Shown: positions 5,885 through 13,066 of the stretch, in pieces | Layout: each line of letters opens with the position of its first letter | How positions within the stretch are numbered: position 1 is the stretch's first letter | Assembly: GCA_022709445.1 (NCBI GenBank) | Contig: JAKLIU010000020.1 | Location: forward strand, 1 to 14,443 | Source of the DNA: Spirochaetota bacterium | Lineage (GTDB): Bacteria; Spirochaetota; Spirochaetia; Treponematales; UBA12059 | Length of the DNA stretch: 14,443 nt | Reading direction: 5' to 3' | The notes under the pieces: generated by a model | Databases searched by the model: none | Told to the model about the DNA's origin: nothing | Seen by the model: the letters and a program-made list of their open reading frames with translations, nothing else | Position numbers and translations under genes: made by a program

Positions 5885-6949
5885 ATGAACAAGGTTATCT
5901 TGAAGGCCCAGGACCTGGACGGCTACCTGACCGACTCCGACCGGCTCATGCTGGAGCGCATGGACGGTCTCTACCGCAAGGCCATGCTCAGTTTCTCCCT
6001 GCTGTCCGCCGCCAAGCGCGAGCCGGAGAAGCGCAGGGAGGAGGCCTCGCTCATCGAGCTGTACAACGAGATGGGCGGCCTCATGCAGGAGATCTGCCGC
6101 TCGGACCCGCGCATCAAGGTGTACTCCTTCGAGACACCCAGCGAGAGCCACGGCGAGGCGTCCCGCCTCATCGCCAAGCTCCGCGACCTGGACACGCAGC
6201 GCCACGAGTTCACCTACTACACCCAGCGGGCCTACGAGCTCCTGTTCAACCTGGCCTTCGGCGGCGCCAAGAGCGAGAACAAGAACTACCTGATCGTGAA
6301 GACGCCGGTGGGCCTGCCGGTCCAGAACTACGCGGTCCACAAGATACCCAACGTGGACGACAAGATAGAGAACGCGGTCATGTGCGTCATGCTGCGCGGG
6401 GCCCTGCTCCCGTCCATCATCATGTCCAAGGAAATCCAGGAGTTCTCGTCCCACGGCTACGTGACGCCCTTCGCGCTCTTCAAGATCAAGCGCGACGACA
6501 CCAAGGACGAGGCCAACATGGAGTACGTCCTGGACCTGGACCGCTCCTACTTCAAGCCCGAGGACCTGGACGGCAAGGACCTCATCTTCGCCGATCCCAT
6601 GAACGCGACGGGCGGTTCCCTGGTGACCGTGGTCAAGTACATCCTGGACCAGGGCGTCAAGCCGCGCTCTATCCTCTGCTTCAACATCATCTCCGCGCTC
6701 AAGGGCGCGCTGCGCGCGGTGCGCGCCATAGAGAACATGACCGTGTACACCCTGTGGATGGACCCGGTGCTGAACGAGATGGCCTACATCATGCCGGGGC
6801 TCGGTGACGCCGGCGACCGGATCAACGGCCGGGACGAGGACGAATCGCCCCGCGACATGATACGGCTGATCGCGGACTACGGTTCCAACATCGCGAGCCT
6901 GTACCGGTCCCAGATACGCACCATAGAAGAGACGGTGCTCAGGCGATGA
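5885..6949 (+). CDS. upp: Uracil phosphoribosyltransferase-like protein with an N-terminal extension
   Basis: The C-terminal two thirds match uracil phosphoribosyltransferase, which makes UMP from uracil and PRPP. The PRPP loop reads DPMNATGGS (D237 onward; usual DPMLATGGS), the uracil-binding loop YIMPGLGDAGDR (301-312) is essentially canonical, and MLRGALLPS (169-177) corresponds to the family's 'iLRAGl' strand. The protein has 354 residues against about 208 for standard Upp. The extra part is mostly the first 125 or so residues, which look helical and charged and are not recognised, plus small insertions before the PRPP loop. The start ATG 5885 has GGAGG (5876-5880) four bases upstream. 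The stop overlaps the next gene (ATGA). With both ligand loops intact, activity on uracil is likely, but the divergence leaves room for another base or a regulatory role. Confidence 0.83.
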   Translation: MNKVILKAQDLDGYLTDSDRLMLERMDGLYRKAMLSFSLLSAAKREPEKRREEASLIELYNEMGGLMQEICRSDPRIKVYSFETPSESHGEASRLIAKLRDLDTQRHEFTYYTQRAYELLFNLAFGGAKSENKNYLIVKTPVGLPVQNYAVHKIPNVDDKIENAVMCVMLRGALLPSIIMSKEIQEFSSHGYVTPFALFKIKRDDTKDEANMEYVLDLDRSYFKPEDLDGKDLIFADPMNATGGSLVTVVKYILDQGVKPRSILCFNIISALKGALRAVRAIENMTVYTLWMDPVLNEMAYIMPGLGDAGDRINGRDEDESPRDMIRLIADYGSNIASLYRSQIRTIEETVLRR

Positions 6950-7896
6950 GGCGCGGAACCCCGTTCCTGGCCGCGATCGCGCTGGCCGCGCTCCTGTCGG
7001 TCCCGCTGTCCTCCTGCGCCACCCCGGCTGCCTCGCGCAAGCTGGCGGCCTCGTGGACCGAGCTGGGCAACGCCTGGGCCGGCCTGGGCAAGTGGGACAA
7101 GGCGGGCGACGCGTGGTCGAGGGCCATAGCCCTGGATCCCGGCCAGGGGGCGGCTGGCTACAACCTGGCCCGGGCGCTGGCCGAGGCCGGCAAGTACGAC
7201 GAGGCCGTGGCCGCCGCGGACGCCGTGCTGTCCCGGGACGGCGACAACGCCATGACCCTGGGCGTGAAGGCCTGGGCCCTGCACCGGGCCGGCCGGACCG
7301 ACGAGGCCGTCGCGGCGTACCGCCGCGTGCTCGAACTGAACGGGGGCGACGCGGCCACGCTCATGAACCTGGCCCTGCTCCTGGAGTCCGCCGGACGGCC
7401 GGGGGAGGCCATGGACGGCTACCGGGACGTGCTGGCGGCCAAGCCGGACGACCCCGCGGCCTCGGTCCGCCTGGGCATCCTGCTCGCGGCCGACGGACGG
7501 CCGGAGGAGGCCCTGCCCCACGTCGAACGCTGGCTGGACGCCAATCCGGATTCCGCCGAAGGCCTGGGTTTGCTGGCCTCCGTGCGGGAGGCGGCCGGGC
7601 TGTACGCGCTGGCCATGGAGAGCCTGTCCCTGCTCGTGGAGGAGCAGCCCGATGAGGCCGGCGCCTGGTTCGACCTGGCCCGCCTGCGGCTCACCGTCGC
7701 CGGGGACGCGTCCGGAGGGCTGGAGGCCCTGGGCACGGCACTCACCCTGGGCTTCTCCGACGGCAAGGCCATCGACGCGCTCCTGTCGCATCCATCGCTC
7801 GTCTCCCGTGCGGAGGCGGAAGCGCTCGTGGCCGCTGCCCGGGCCCTGAGGGTCTCCCCCGACACCGGTATTCCGGCCGGCGGGGAAGGGGAGTGA
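6946..7896 (+). CDS. TPR-repeat lipoprotein
   Basis: The 316-residue protein starts with a basic tip (MRRG), a hydrophobic signal segment and a lipobox LSSC ending at C24, so it is probably lipid-anchored outside the inner membrane. From about residue 35 to 240 there are six or more tetratricopeptide repeats at 34-residue spacing, with the usual pattern W/LG-Y/A-A-P: for example LGNAWAGLGKWDKAGDAWSR (40-59), and the repeat around AGRTDEAVAAYRRVLELNGG. TPR domains are protein-binding scaffolds; no catalytic motif is seen. The start overlaps the upp-like stop (ATGA) and the end overlaps the beta-propeller gene (GTGA), so the three are probably cotranslated. The partner may be the propeller protein, which is also exported. 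The specific function is unknown. Confidence 0.8.
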   Translation: MRRGTPFLAAIALAALLSVPLSSCATPAASRKLAASWTELGNAWAGLGKWDKAGDAWSRAIALDPGQGAAGYNLARALAEAGKYDEAVAAADAVLSRDGDNAMTLGVKAWALHRAGRTDEAVAAYRRVLELNGGDAATLMNLALLLESAGRPGEAMDGYRDVLAAKPDDPAASVRLGILLAADGRPEEALPHVERWLDANPDSAEGLGLLASVREAAGLYALAMESLSLLVEEQPDEAGAWFDLARLRLTVAGDASGGLEALGTALTLGFSDGKAIDALLSHPSLVSRAEAEALVAAARALRVSPDTGIPAGGEGE

Positions 7897-9200
7897 TCCC
7901 GTTTTCCCGGAGGGCCGTGCCGGCGAGGCTGGTCCTCCCCCTGGCTGCGCTCTGCTGCATCCTCTTCCAGATTCCGTGCGCGCACGCCTCCGGTACCGCG
8001 ACGGAGCCCGGCATCGACGTGGATTTCAGGCTGGCACCCGCGGACGCGCGCATCGTGGAGGGAAACAGGGAGCTGGCCGGCCGGCCGGGATCCAACGGCG
8101 CCCGGGTGATACGCCTGTCTCCCGGCACGCACGAACTGTGGGTGCTGGCCGGCGGGCACGTGGCCGCCAGCCTGGTCCTGGCGGTGGCCGGACCGGGGCA
8201 GACGGTTGAGGCCAAGCTGGAGCGGACCGGCGGCTCCCTCCGGCTCCAGGCCATCGTCCCCGTCGAGCCCCGCCCGAAGAGCGTGGAGTACACCCCCGAC
8301 GGCCGCTTCCTGGTATCCGCCCCCCTGTCCGGCGGCCGGCTGGACGTGCTGGATCCCGACACCGGCAGGCGGGTGACCTACGCCCAGCCGCCCGCGCCCT
8401 GGGCCGCCATGCAGGGCTTCGTGGAGATGGCCTTCCCGCACGGCCGCCGCGAGCTCTGGGCGAGCCAGATGTACGCGGACCGGATCCACGTCTTCTCCCT
8501 GGACGATTTTTCATGGCTCCGATCCTTCCCCTCGGGAGGGAGTTTTCCCAAGGTGCTCCTGGCCCATCCGGACGGCCGGGTCTTCGTGTCGCACTGGCTG
8601 TCGATGACGGTGTGCGCGCTGGACCCCGCGGACGGCAGGGTGCTGGGCACCATGAGGACCCGGGGCACCCCGCGGGGCATGGCCCTGTCCCCGGACGGCT
8701 CGCGGCTGTACGTGGCGGATTTCGGGGGCGGTACCATCGAGGAGTTCGACACGGGCAGCTACGCGCGGACCCGCACCCTGTTCGACGGGAGCGGGGGACT
8801 GCCTGCCGGCGGGAACAAGCGGCACCTGGCCGTGGACCCGGTCGCTCGCAGGCTGTACGCCTCAGACATGGGCAGGGGCAGCGTGTTCGCGGTGGACATG
8901 GACGGGTGGACCCTGCTGGCGGAGATACCCGTGGGGCACAAGACCAACACCATCAAGCTGTCGCCCGACGGTTCGACCCTGTACGTGTCCACGCGCGGCC
9001 CGAACAACCCGGTGGATTACGAGCGGAAGGGTCCCGCGTTCGGCGAGCTCCTGGCCATCGACACGGCCACCCTGCGGATCGCGCAGCGGCGCTGGGGTGG
9101 CAACCAGCCAACCGGCCTGGCGGTCAGCCCGGACGGGCGACAGGTGGCCTTCAGCGATTTCCTGGACCACCGCGTGGAGCTCTACCGGCTCTTGCCCTGA
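7893..9200 (+). CDS. Secreted YVTN/YncE-like beta-propeller protein
   Basis: The 435-residue protein has a signal peptide (basic SRRAVPAR, then a hydrophobic core to about residue 32, likely cut after AHA). Residues of about 38-112 form a small beta-rich domain with RVIRLSPGTHELWVLAGG, resembling the PEGA fold. From about 120 on there are six or seven beta-propeller blades of the YVTN/YncE/NHL type, seen as repeated 'SPDG..LYV...'-like strands: YTPDGRFLVSAP, LSPDGSRLYVAD, LSPDGSTLYVST, VSPDGRQVAFSD. Such propellers bind proteins or ligands, and the class is mostly of unknown function. The GTG start at 7893 overlaps the TPR stop and is preceded by a purine-rich GGGGAAGGGGA. It is last in the three-gene unit and is followed at once by a hairpin. 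An intracellular enzyme role is unlikely. Confidence 0.8.
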   Translation: MIPFSRRAVPARLVLPLAALCCILFQIPCAHASGTATEPGIDVDFRLAPADARIVEGNRELAGRPGSNGARVIRLSPGTHELWVLAGGHVAASLVLAVAGPGQTVEAKLERTGGSLRLQAIVPVEPRPKSVEYTPDGRFLVSAPLSGGRLDVLDPDTGRRVTYAQPPAPWAAMQGFVEMAFPHGRRELWASQMYADRIHVFSLDDFSWLRSFPSGGSFPKVLLAHPDGRVFVSHWLSMTVCALDPADGRVLGTMRTRGTPRGMALSPDGSRLYVADFGGGTIEEFDTGSYARTRTLFDGSGGLPAGGNKRHLAVDPVARRLYASDMGRGSVFAVDMDGWTLLAEIPVGHKTNTIKLSPDGSTLYVSTRGPNNPVDYERKGPAFGELLAIDTATLRIAQRRWGGNQPTGLAVSPDGRQVAFSDFLDHRVELYRLLP

Positions 9201-9218
9201 CGCCCGGTTCCGCGGGCG
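9201..9218 (+). terminator. Hairpin directly after the beta-propeller gene
   Basis: CGCCCG (9201-9206) pairs with CGGGCG (9213-9218) around six bases, starting on the base after the stop codon. The stem is short and has no T-run. It may act together with the stronger palindromes that follow to stop transcription from either side of this convergent gap. Confidence 0.4.
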
Positions 9219-9222
9219 ACGG

Positions 9223-9395
9223 AGGGGGTAGTCGCGCCGTCGGCGCGACATCGCGGTTCCGCCATGCGGAACCGCGGGTTGGTGAACCACGAGGGCAGGA
9301 TCCGGGGTATCCCCGATGAGGGGGTAGCGGAGAAGCGTTGCGTGGAACGCAACCTTCGGAGCGAGGGGGAGGCCTCCCCCTTCAAGCCGCGGCTT
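9223..9395. repeat. Cluster of palindromes in the convergent intergenic gap
   Basis: The gap between two convergent genes holds a chain of tight inverted repeats: GTCGCGCC/GGCGCGAC (9231-9249, loop 3); CGCGGTTCCGC/GCGGAACCGCG (9252-9276, loop CAT); CGGGG/CCCCG (9303-9315, loop TAT); GTTGCGT/ACGCAAC (9337-9353, loop GGA), extended by GAAG/CTTC to 9332-9357; a perfect 18-base palindrome at 9364-9381 centred on GGCC; and the 12-base palindrome AAGCCGCGGCTT (9384-9395). The 9-mer AGGGGGTAG occurs twice as a direct repeat (9223-9231 and 9319-9327). No reading frame here has family resemblance or a ribosome site. It could be a two-way terminator, a structured RNA or a dispersed palindromic repeat element; copy number cannot be judged from one window. 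Confidence 0.7.
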
Positions 9396-9424
9396 CCGTG
9401 GCAAGAATCCAGAATCGGCCGTGG

Positions 9425-12400
9425 CTACTCCTGGTGGCCGAGTTCCAGTATCAGTTCCACCTCGCCGCGGGACAGCTTGACGGCTCTCGCGATCTCCTCC
9501 ACCTTCCAGCCTTGGTGGGCCAGCTTGCGGACCGTCTCCTGGACGCTGAGCGATGGGGCTCCCTTGTCCTTGCGGCCCGTGGACGGTTCGTCCTTCAGGA
9601 GGTCGTTGAGCAGCTTGAGGTGGTCCTGGGTCTTCTTGTTCAGTTCCTCGAAGCGGGTCTCCGCGCGCGCCAGCCACTCGCGCGCCTTGTTGAGGTCCAC
9701 GGCCCGCTTCTCGGCGTCCGCCATGGACTTCTCCATCTCGGCCAGGCGTGCCACGGCTGCGTCCATCGCGGGCCGGGCGGAGAGCACTTCCTCCAGCGAG
9801 CGCTTGAGCTCGATCACGCGGTCCGGCACGTCCCGTATGTCCGCGTCCATGGTCCGCACGTTGCGCTCCAGCTCGGTGATGGCCTGGAAGTTCTTGTCCA
9901 CGGCGTCCGCGGTGGCGTCCAGGATGTTGGACTTGCGCTCCACGCGCTCGAATTTCTCCGCGGCCTCGTCGGCCGCTTCCGAGAGCCGGCGCATCTCCGC
10001 CTGTATCTGGGCCAGCTGGTCGTTCCCGGCGGTCACCGTGGCCAGCTTCTGGTCCACGGACTGGGAGAGCGAGAGCAGGCGCTTGAAGTCGTCCTCCAGC
10101 GTGTCGATCCGGCGCTTTTCCGCGAAGAACCTGGCTATCTTCTGGGCCAGCTCGTCCTCCAGGCGCTTGACCCGCCCGTACTGGGTTTCCAGCTCCGCCA
10201 TCTCCGCCCTGCGCGACTCGGCCCGCGCCATGTCGGCCTTCATCGATTCGATGGCCTCGGCCAGGCCGCGCTTGAGCTCGTCGGCCCGCTCGAACAGCTT
10301 GGTCTGGGACTGGAAGGCCTTGACCTGGCGGTCGATCTCCGCGAACGCGGCCTCGCGCGCCTTGCGCTCCTCGCCGAGCCCGGAGGCCATGGCGGTCCTG
10401 GCCGAGTCGAAGCCTTCCTTGAGGAGCCTGGACTCGCGACGGTACTCCTCGATGGCTGCGTCCATGGCCGCGGTAGCGTCCTTGACCTTCCGCGCAGCGT
10501 CGGCGGACAGGCCGTCGTAGGAACGGCTGAAGTCGTCCAGGGCCTGCGAGGTCTTCTGCGCGAACTCCTGCCGGAACTTGCCCACGTCGTCGGTCAGGGC
10601 GCGCAGGTCGCGGGACAGGGCGTCCCGCTCGGCCTTGGCGGCCTCCAGCACGCGCCCGCGCTCCTTGTCCCAGTCGGCGGCGATGGCCGCGGCGTCGGCC
10701 TTGAAGGAATCGGCCAGGGTGCCCACCGCGGCGATGCGGGCGGTCTCCGCGGCCTTCTGCGCGGCTACGAAGGAATCCTTCCATTTGGCGGTGTCCGCCA
10801 TGATGGCCGCCCGGGCTTCCTCGAACCGGGTACGGGCCTCGGCGGCCGCCTTCTCCAGGGCCAGGGCGTCGGCCGAGGCCGCGCGCTCCGCTCCCTTGAG
10901 CCGTTCCGCGCTCTCGTGCTTCCAGCGTCCCAGTTCCGCGTTCAGGTACGCGTCGGCAGCGGCCCTCGCCTCGTCCAGGTCGGACTTCACGGCGGCCTTG
11001 AGCGCGGCCAGGGCCCCGTCGGCCTCGCCCACGCGCTCGGTGATGGCGTCCCGGTGGGCGGCCACCTGGGCGGCGAGCTTGTCCAGCTGGTCCTGGGCGC
11101 GGGCCTGGGTGGCCAGCAGTGCCGCCCGGGATTCCTCGCCCCAGGCGCGCTCGGTTTCCGCGCGGGACTCGGCGGCCTCGCGCTGGGAGGCCGCCAGCTT
11201 CTCTTCCAGTTCGGCCCGCCAGGAGGCGAAGCGCTCGTCGGCGTCCTCGCGGCGCTTGCGCAGGTCCGCGAAGAACTCGTCCTCGAACACCTTGAGCTTC
11301 TCGGATACGTTGGAGTAGGCGCGGGTCTTGAGCGCGTTGAGGTCGTTCTCCAGGTCCTGGACGCTGGACTTCACCCGGGCCGACTCGCCCCGGAACTCGG
11401 CCTCGAAGGCAGCCTGGCGGGCGACCAAGTCCTTGCCGAAGAGCGAGAAGTCCTCCTCCACGCGGCGCTCGATGCCGGCCATGGAATCGCGCAGGGCCTT
11501 CTCCATGCGGTCCGCGTCGAAGCGCACCGACTCCAGGCGCTCCAGCCCCTGCTCGACCAGGCCCCGGAGCTCCACGGCGCGGCGCTCGAAGCCGTCCAGC
11601 ACGCGGCGCTCCAGGTCGGAGCCGCGCTCCGCCAGCCTGCCGTCCAGGGCGGCGATGGCCTCGGCGGCCTTCTTCTCGGCGGCGATCACCGATGAGGCGA
11701 TGGCGGCCATGCGGGCGGCCTGCTCGGCCTCGGTCCGGTCGGCCTCGGACTTGAACCCGCCCAGTATCCCCTTGAGCTCGGCGATCGCCTCGGCGGCGTC
11801 GGCCCTGGAGGCGGACAGGCTCTCCTTCATGGCGGCCCTGATGTCGGCCTGCCTGGCGGCGAGCTCCTCCTGGTTGGCCTTGAGGGCTTCCTTGAACTTC
11901 GCCTGCACGGACTGGGCAGCCTCGAGGGCCTTGGCCTCGATGCGGTCGAAGCGCTCCGCGTACAGGCTCCCGGCCTTGACCGCCAGCGCCTCGGCTTCCT
12001 CCACCCGGCCCATCACCCGGTCTGAGGCGGCGAGCGCCTGGGCGGCGGACTTCTCCAGCAGGGCCTCGGATTCCTTCTTCCACTCGGACTTGAAGGACTT
12101 GAGCATGCCTTGGGTTTCCGCCACCTTCTCGCGCGCCTGGTCCCTGAGCGAGTCGAAGCGGGTTTCCAGCGCCTCCGAGAGCTTGGCTCCCCGGGCCTCG
12201 ATCTGCTCCTGGAGCTTGCGGAAGGTCGCGTCCTCGAGTTTCTCGCCTTCCTCGCGGGCGCGCTTGAAGGCGTCCGTCAGCTGGGAGGCGACCGCGCGGT
12301 AGCGTTCCTCGGCGGCCTGCGCGGCGGCCGAGTGCATGGAGCCGACGGTTTCCGCGCTCTGGTCGGCCTTCACCCTCAGCGACTCCACCGCGTCCAGCGC

Positions 12401-12943
12401 ATCGTCCAGGGCGGACTTGACCTCGCCGGAAAATCCGTCCCTGAGGTCGTCCAGCATGGTCCTTGCGTCTGCGCCCAGGCCTTCCCGGATCTCGGGCAGG
12501 GAAGCCTTGAGGCGCTCGATCTCGTCCTTGGTTCCCTTGAGGGTGCGCGCCACGCCGTCCACGAAGGAGCTCTCCTCGTGGATGATCCGGAGGTTCTCGT
12601 CCACACGGCCGCTCATGGTCTTGAGCTCCGCGAGCGCCTTGTCGTACTCGGCTATCCGGGCGGCCATGGCGCCGATAGCGTCCGAGCGGCCGTTGAGGGA
12701 TTCCTCCACGGACTGGATGCGCCTGAGCACTTCCTTGGCGGCCTTCTGGTGGACGTCCAGCTCGATGGCGTATGCCTTCAGGTCTTCGGCGCGCAGGTCG
12801 GCGTAGCCGGCCAGGTCGTCGCGGAGCTTGTCCGCGTAGCGCTTCACCTTCTCCAGCGAACGGTTGTCACGGTCGAGGATGCGGTACGCGACGAGCACGA
12901 TGGCGACGATGCCGATGGTGACGAGGTTCCAAGGGTCGAACAT
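9425..12943 (-). CDS. SpiroCoCo-type giant membrane-anchored coiled-coil protein
   Basis: The 1172-residue protein has one N-terminal membrane helix (about residues 7-22, LVTIGIVAIVLVAYRI) preceded by MFDPW and followed by charged sequence. About 1090 residues of almost unbroken Ala/Glu/Lys/Arg/Leu-rich coiled coil follow, with phrases such as AEAIAELKGIL and F..DLRKRREDADERFASW and very few Pro or Gly breaks. After a short linker (DEPSTGRKDKG) a compact C-terminal module (about 1133-1168) reads ETVRKLAHQGWKVEEIARAV and ends in LSRGEVELILELG, which looks like a helix-turn-helix of the kind that also ends some DUF6115-like proteins. This build fits the spirochaete-specific 'SpiroCoCo' family; a structural, cytoskeletal or envelope role is inferred. 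GGGAGA (12957-12952) lies eight bases before the ATG. Start and stop are clear. Long open frames in other registers over this gene are composition artefacts. Confidence 0.85.
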   Translation of the reverse strand: MFDPWNLVTIGIVAIVLVAYRILDRDNRSLEKVKRYADKLRDDLAGYADLRAEDLKAYAIELDVHQKAAKEVLRRIQSVEESLNGRSDAIGAMAARIAEYDKALAELKTMSGRVDENLRIIHEESSFVDGVARTLKGTKDEIERLKASLPEIREGLGADARTMLDDLRDGFSGEVKSALDDALDAVESLRVKADQSAETVGSMHSAAAQAAEERYRAVASQLTDAFKRAREEGEKLEDATFRKLQEQIEARGAKLSEALETRFDSLRDQAREKVAETQGMLKSFKSEWKKESEALLEKSAAQALAASDRVMGRVEEAEALAVKAGSLYAERFDRIEAKALEAAQSVQAKFKEALKANQEELAARQADIRAAMKESLSASRADAAEAIAELKGILGGFKSEADRTEAEQAARMAAIASSVIAAEKKAAEAIAALDGRLAERGSDLERRVLDGFERRAVELRGLVEQGLERLESVRFDADRMEKALRDSMAGIERRVEEDFSLFGKDLVARQAAFEAEFRGESARVKSSVQDLENDLNALKTRAYSNVSEKLKVFEDEFFADLRKRREDADERFASWRAELEEKLAASQREAAESRAETERAWGEESRAALLATQARAQDQLDKLAAQVAAHRDAITERVGEADGALAALKAAVKSDLDEARAAADAYLNAELGRWKHESAERLKGAERAASADALALEKAAAEARTRFEEARAAIMADTAKWKDSFVAAQKAAETARIAAVGTLADSFKADAAAIAADWDKERGRVLEAAKAERDALSRDLRALTDDVGKFRQEFAQKTSQALDDFSRSYDGLSADAARKVKDATAAMDAAIEEYRRESRLLKEGFDSARTAMASGLGEERKAREAAFAEIDRQVKAFQSQTKLFERADELKRGLAEAIESMKADMARAESRRAEMAELETQYGRVKRLEDELAQKIARFFAEKRRIDTLEDDFKRLLSLSQSVDQKLATVTAGNDQLAQIQAEMRRLSEAADEAAEKFERVERKSNILDATADAVDKNFQAITELERNVRTMDADIRDVPDRVIELKRSLEEVLSARPAMDAAVARLAEMEKSMADAEKRAVDLNKAREWLARAETRFEELNKKTQDHLKLLNDLLKDEPSTGRKDKGAPSLSVQETVRKLAHQGWKVEEIARAVKLSRGEVELILELGHQE

Positions 12944-13003
12944 TCTGGACGTCTCCCGTTTTTCGTTCGGCGGAGCCTGCCGAGGCGCGGCCCGATCGGC
13001 CCC

Positions 13004-13032
13004 AGTATATCGTAGAATCCGGAAATAATAAA
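13004..13032 (-). promoter_or_regulatory. Promoter of the coiled-coil gene in an AT-rich island
   Basis: On the minus strand TATACT (13009-13004) matches five of six -10 positions, and 17 bases upstream TTTATT (13032-13027) is a weak -35 box. The stretch 13004-13035 is strikingly AT-rich against its surroundings. The predicted start is near 12997, giving a leader of about 55 bases. It lies between the proC stop and the coiled-coil start, so that gene can be transcribed independently of proC. Confidence 0.55.
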
Positions 13033-13066
13033 GAAACGCGGGCGCGCGGCGACGTCCGTCGATCCG

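Noticed and set aside
9223..9395. CRISPR array in the palindrome-rich gap
   Set aside because: The inverted repeats differ from one another, are not evenly spaced, and no repeated 25-40-base unit is present; no cas gene is nearby.
8862..12083. A 1073-codon minus-strand frame overlapping the coiled-coil gene in another register
   Set aside because: Its product is Arg/Gly-rich frame-shift sequence with no domain, and it runs across the convergent gap into the antisense of the propeller gene.
9338..12302. Long plus-strand open frames antisense to the coiled-coil gene (up to 785 codons at 9338-11695, and 11328-12302)
   Set aside because: The GC-rich, repetitive Ala/Glu/Lys/Leu codon use of the coiled-coil gene removes stops from the other strand. 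The translations show low-complexity composition, no family pattern and no ribosome site.
13044..13066. Terminator between proC and the coiled-coil gene
   Set aside because: Only a 4-5-pair stem around CGACGTCCGTCG with a very short loop can be drawn, which is too weak to call.
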